A DNA stretch of 64,000 bases from Gymnogyps californianus. Taxonomy: Eukaryota > Chordata > Aves > Accipitriformes > Cathartidae. Positions 62,201 to 64,000 of the stretch are shown piece after piece. The DNA is taken from assembly GCF_018139145.2 (NCBI RefSeq), contig NC_059477.1, positions 13,379,522-13,443,521 on the forward strand. The letters run 5' to 3'. Under the pieces are notes generated by a model. It saw nothing but the letters and a program-made list of their open reading frames with translations, did no database searches and was not told the origin of the DNA. Position numbers and translations under genes: made by a program. The stretch's first letter is position 1; each line of letters opens with the position of its first letter.

Positions 62201-63999
62201 ATAACATGTTCCTATTCTGCAGGATGTTGACCCAAGACAGTCTCCACAAGATCCTGTGGGCCGTCCCATCATGCACCAGTCTGGTATTAAGCATGCCACC
62301 GGTGAAGCAGTTTACATTGATGACATTCGTCCAGTGGATGGAGAACTTTCACTGGCTGTGGTCACCAGTATTAAAGCCCATGCAAAGATTATGTAAGTAA
62401 GAAAAAACTATAAGCACGTAAGTATGTTAACAAGTATTTTCTATTCTTATTGTCTGATTTGGTGATATTATCAGGTATGTATTACAAATGAGATAAGAAT
62501 TTCTTCATTGTGTGCTTTAAATAGCGTCAGATATGGACAGAAGAGTCCATATTAATGCATTCACCCCTTTTAGTATAAAAAATGTAGAAAGAAAATATAT
62601 TCTTAGATTTTGTATGTACTGGAACTAGAATTTAAAGAGCTGTTCTATGCTGTTCACACACAGATGCTCATGCCTTCCATTTATTTTTTCTCAATATGCT
62701 AATCAACACTTTTCCACTTTCTTCTCTATGTAGAGATCTGTGGTGAGAATACCAAGTAGATTATGTTTCTGTCCTAAAGTTCACTGAATTACTTGTACTA
62801 GAGATATTTGTACCATGTACTGTACTCATTTATGTGCATGTTCTACTTTCCAGATCAATTGACACATCAGAAGCCCTTCAGGTGCCAGGAGTGGTTGACG
62901 TAGTGACAGCAAGAGATGTTCCAGGGGAAAATGGCAAGGATGAGCAAGCATATGCAGAAGATAAGGTATTTCTTGCTTCTGGAGTAGTGTCTGGACCTTT
63001 TGCTTCAGTTATTTACAAAAAAAGAAAGTGAGTTTGCAAGTATCATCTTATTGCAATGAAATGAAAATAAGTGTAAGAGCTATTAATGCAGTGCCAGGCA
63101 GGCTGCGCTGAACAGAAGTACCATTCCCCAGTGAGAGAGAAAGGAAAAGCTCCCTTAAATAACTTGGGATTTAAACGAATCAGCCATGATTCCTTAAGGG
63201 CTGATAAATGAGTGATTGTCATGGATTCTGAGAAAGTATGAAATAGCCACGGCATTTGAGATTTTCAAAGATGAGGCAAATAAAATGAGAATTGCCCAGT
63301 TGGAACCAATACGAAATTAATTGCCAGATTATACACTAGAATATGACAATGGGAGACAACACTGTTTCTTTTTGTTGACCATCAACAAAGCTAAGAAATT
63401 TATAGGATCTGTGCAGCCAGCATGACCGTAACAGAATGATCCAGACCTCAGGCTGTATGCGTCACAAGTGACACTGTTGCATGGTATGTGCAATGGGGCA
63501 GGACTAATTCCTAATGTGTTGCTCTTACCTCTCTATTCCTTCTTGTCTGAGTTTCATTTCTGAGTACAAACAAGGAAAGTAGTCTGTGCCAGATGGGATT
63601 TTACTTGGCACAGTATCTGGCCACCTCAGGATGAACACAGGGGAAATGTTCATGACTACTATGTCAGCAGCATTTCTAATGCCAGAAATGTTGCAGCAGA
63701 TGAAAGATCCTAATAAACTTCTCATCTAATGAAGATAGGTCTGCACTGGGATAGTATTCTTAGAGAAACAGAATATAAAAGTGGCATTTGAGCAGCAGCT
63801 ATTTCCACAAAACACTCTTGGTACAGGAACTTAAGCACTGCTGTGTTTTTTCCTTGGGTAATACATTGGTGTGTTGCAGGTGATTTGTGTTGGTCAGATA
63901 ATCTGTGCTGTGGTTGCAGAGTCACTGACTCAGGCAAAGTGCGCAGCTGAAAAGGTGAAGATAGTGTACGAAGATCTGGAGCCAATTCTGACCATTGAG
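41194..63999 (+). CDS. AOX2: Aldehyde oxidase gene B (AOX2-like), exons 1-19; continues past the window
   Basis: This second molybdo-flavoenzyme gene encodes a predicted cytosolic aldehyde oxidase. Nineteen exons join into 704 codons without a stop. Seen in order are the plant-type 2Fe-2S domain ([13 protein letters not shown] and NSCLLPICS), the helical 2Fe-2S domain ([13 protein letters not shown] and [12 protein letters not shown]), the linker, the FAD domain ([37 protein letters not shown]) and the first Moco-domain exons. All eight cluster cysteines are present. The start at 41194 has a strong context (AGCATGG). Exons 8-17 match gene A in length and phase; exons 18 and 19 are 15 and 3 nt shorter. 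Those differences and the downstream position favour avian AOX2. The XDH-versus-AOX active-site residues lie beyond the window, so the AOX call rests on overall similarity to gene A. Confidence 0.92.
41263..41288. repeat. Poly(C)-poly(T) run after gene B exon 1
   Basis: Fifteen C and then about eleven T lie from 15 nt downstream of the exon 1 donor. Length calls here are likely unreliable. Confidence 0.85.
42765..42822 (+). CDS. AOX2: Gene B exon 2 with AT-type donor
   Basis: The 58-nt exon encodes [19 protein letters not shown], matching human VIEKNVDPETMLLPYLRKK. No GT follows. The frame requires the exon to end at the C of GAAGC, and the intron begins ATATCCTT, the perfect U12-type AT donor. 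Confidence 0.92.
42823..44368 (+). other. Gene B intron 2, U12-type AT-AG
   Basis: The intron begins ATATCCTT (42823-42830), identical to the U12 AT-donor consensus. It ends GCAG at 44368, and TTCTTTAAC (44346-44354) lies 15 nt upstream, one mismatch from the U12 branch-site consensus TTCCTTAAC. The exon 2-3 reading frame leaves no other junction. Otherwise the intron is unique sequence. Confidence 0.85.
44369..44465 (+). CDS. AOX2: Gene B exon 3 (first 2Fe-2S cluster)
   Basis: The 97-nt exon encodes [20 protein letters not shown] and ends AKQI. It carries three of the four cysteines of the plant-type 2Fe-2S cluster. Its donor GTATCCTC is U12-like, as is the intron before it. Confidence 0.93.
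44466..45349 (+). other. Gene B intron 3, U12-like GT-AG
   Basis: The donor GTATCCTC (44466-44473) has one mismatch to the U12 GT consensus GTATCCTT and is unlike a U2 donor. A CTCCTTCAC element (45332-45340) puts its A 10 nt from the AAAG acceptor. The exon 3-4 frame supports the junction. Confidence 0.72.
45350..45458 (+). CDS. AOX2: Gene B exon 4
   Basis: The 109-nt exon encodes [20 protein letters not shown] and [15 protein letters not shown]. The Cys of NSCL is the fourth ligand of the first cluster. The one-nucleotide 5' phase fits exon 3 ending two bases into a codon. Confidence 0.94.
46440..46566 (+). CDS. AOX2: Gene B exon 5 (second 2Fe-2S cluster)
   Basis: The 127-nt exon encodes [20 protein letters not shown] and [17 protein letters not shown]. 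It carries the CxxC half of the helical 2Fe-2S domain. Confidence 0.96.
47576..47637 (+). CDS. AOX2: Gene B exon 6 (second 2Fe-2S cluster)
   Basis: The 62-nt exon encodes [19 protein letters not shown], the family-invariant CRCTGYRPI motif with the last two cluster cysteines. The donor is AGG|GTAGGT. Confidence 0.96.
48113..48199 (+). CDS. AOX2: Gene B exon 7 (variable linker)
   Basis: The 87-nt exon encodes the Cys-rich linker [17 protein letters not shown], matching the human SGCCQSKENGVCCLDQG pattern. The donor is CAG|GTAAGT. Confidence 0.93.
48200..50320 (+). other. Gene B intron 7
   Basis: About 2.1 kb of unique sequence. A 133-codon open frame at 49725-50126 shows no recognisable motif and is probably chance. 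No repeat family is seen. Confidence 0.65.
50321..50401 (+). CDS. AOX2: Gene B exon 8
   Basis: The 81-nt exon encodes [19 protein letters not shown], the same linker end as gene A exon 8. Confidence 0.95.
50402..52758 (+). other. Gene B intron 8
   Basis: About 2.4 kb of intron. The only structure noticed is the TGACC/GGTCA palindrome at 50779-50797. Confidence 0.65.
52759..52903 (+). CDS. AOX2: Gene B exon 9 (FAD domain)
   Basis: The 145-nt exon encodes [20 protein letters not shown] then [11 protein letters not shown], the FAD-binding loop. Confidence 0.96.
54157..54249 (+). CDS. AOX2: Gene B exon 10 (FAD domain)
   Basis: The 93-nt exon encodes [20 protein letters not shown], aligning with [16 protein letters not shown] of gene A. 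It is noticeably more diverged than its neighbours. Confidence 0.92.
55524..55675 (+). CDS. AOX2: Gene B exon 11 (FAD domain)
   Basis: The 152-nt exon encodes [20 protein letters not shown], then [19 protein letters not shown] and GEQIRSMA. Confidence 0.95.
56381..56474 (+). CDS. AOX2: Gene B exon 12 (FAD domain)
   Basis: The 94-nt exon encodes [20 protein letters not shown] and [11 protein letters not shown]. Trp replaces the usual Ser before DLNP. The donor is AAG|GTAAGC. Confidence 0.95.
56949..56964. repeat. Short (TG)8 microsatellite
   Basis: An uninterrupted TG dinucleotide run lies in gene B intron 12. Confidence 0.85.
57541..57650 (+). CDS. AOX2: Gene B exon 13 (FAD domain)
   Basis: The 110-nt exon encodes [20 protein letters not shown] then [13 protein letters not shown], matching human GKRQIPLNEQF. 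Confidence 0.95.
57651..59852 (+). other. Gene B intron 13
   Basis: About 2.2 kb with slightly higher GC than neighbouring introns and a short G-rich tract near 58819-58838. No gene or repeat family is recognised. Confidence 0.6.
59853..60037 (+). CDS. AOX2: Gene B exon 14 (FAD domain)
   Basis: The 185-nt exon encodes [33 protein letters not shown] and [13 protein letters not shown]. Length equals gene A exon 14. Confidence 0.95.
60299..60461 (+). CDS. AOX2: Gene B exon 15 (FAD domain)
   Basis: The 163-nt exon encodes [19 protein letters not shown] and [18 protein letters not shown]. The donor is ATG|GTAAGG. Confidence 0.95.
60654..60746 (+). CDS. AOX2: Gene B exon 16 (linker)
   Basis: The 93-nt exon encodes [18 protein letters not shown] and [10 protein letters not shown]. 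It ends at CAG|GTGAGG, a normal GT donor, unlike the same exon of gene A. Confidence 0.93.
62223..62392 (+). CDS. AOX2: Gene B exon 17 (start of Moco domain)
   Basis: The 170-nt exon encodes [20 protein letters not shown] then [14 protein letters not shown] 29-residue stretch is identical to gene A, though many codons differ at the third position. Confidence 0.96.
62854..62965 (+). CDS. AOX2: Gene B exon 18 (Moco domain)
   Basis: The 112-nt exon encodes [20 protein letters not shown] and [17 protein letters not shown]. It is five codons shorter than in gene A. Confidence 0.93.
63880..63999 (+). CDS. AOX2: Gene B exon 19 (Moco domain), last in window
   Basis: The 120-nt exon encodes [20 protein letters not shown] and ends LEPILTIE. 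The final G at 64000 would be the first base of the GT donor. One codon is missing relative to gene A (LEPILTIE against LEPVILTIE). Confidence 0.93.
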   Translation, partial: MICVGQIICAVVAESLTQAKCAAEKVKIVYEDLEPILTIE

Positions 64000-64000
64000 G

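Noticed and set aside
13832..63999. Recent gene conversion between the two AOX genes at exons 17 and 19
   Set aside because: The proteins are nearly identical there, but third codon positions differ often and flanking introns are unrelated, so purifying selection explains it better.
1..64000. Prokaryote-style systems (CRISPR arrays, operons, phage defence)
   Set aside because: The window is intron-rich vertebrate DNA; there are no spaced direct repeats and no dense gene packing.

Overview
The window is vertebrate nuclear DNA, almost certainly from a bird. It has long AT-rich introns, truncated CR1 LINE 3' ends, and three solo LTRs of an avian ERVL-like family. The only genes I can support are two head-to-tail, plus-strand members of the molybdo-flavoenzyme family, both aldehyde oxidases (AOX).

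Gene A fills 1-36070. The window opens inside its intron 7 (human AOX1 exon numbering). Twenty-seven exons (8 to 34) join in one uninterrupted frame of 1126 codons, and a divergent terminal exon 35 is proposed at 35999-36070. It covers the linker, the FAD domain and the whole molybdenum-cofactor domain. The two xanthine-dehydrogenase signature residues (bovine Glu802 and Arg880) are replaced by Leu and Val, while the catalytic Glu in GIGEAG is kept, so it is an aldehyde oxidase and not XDH. The length of exon 18 favours AOX1.

About 5.1 kb of intergenic DNA (36071-41193) separates it from gene B. Gene B starts with an ATG in a strong context at 41194 and continues through exons 1 to 19 (704 codons) to the window edge. 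It supplies both 2Fe-2S domains, the FAD domain and the start of the molybdenum domain. Order and a shorter exon 18 suggest AOX2, the second avian gene. Exons 8 to 17 have identical lengths and phases in both genes, as expected of a tandem duplication.

Introns 2 and 3 of gene B carry signals of minor (U12-type) spliceosome introns, one of them AT-AG. Exon 16 of gene A uses a GC donor where gene B uses GT. Three solo LTRs lie antisense to gene A with perfect 5-bp target duplications. Two antisense CR1 fragments bracket exon 21, and a decayed coding-looking segment of unknown parentage lies in intron 26.

Both predicted enzymes would be cytosolic homodimers oxidising aldehydes and N-heterocycles with Moco, two 2Fe-2S clusters and FAD. 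I found no RNA gene, CRISPR array, operon-like cluster or other novel multi-gene system.
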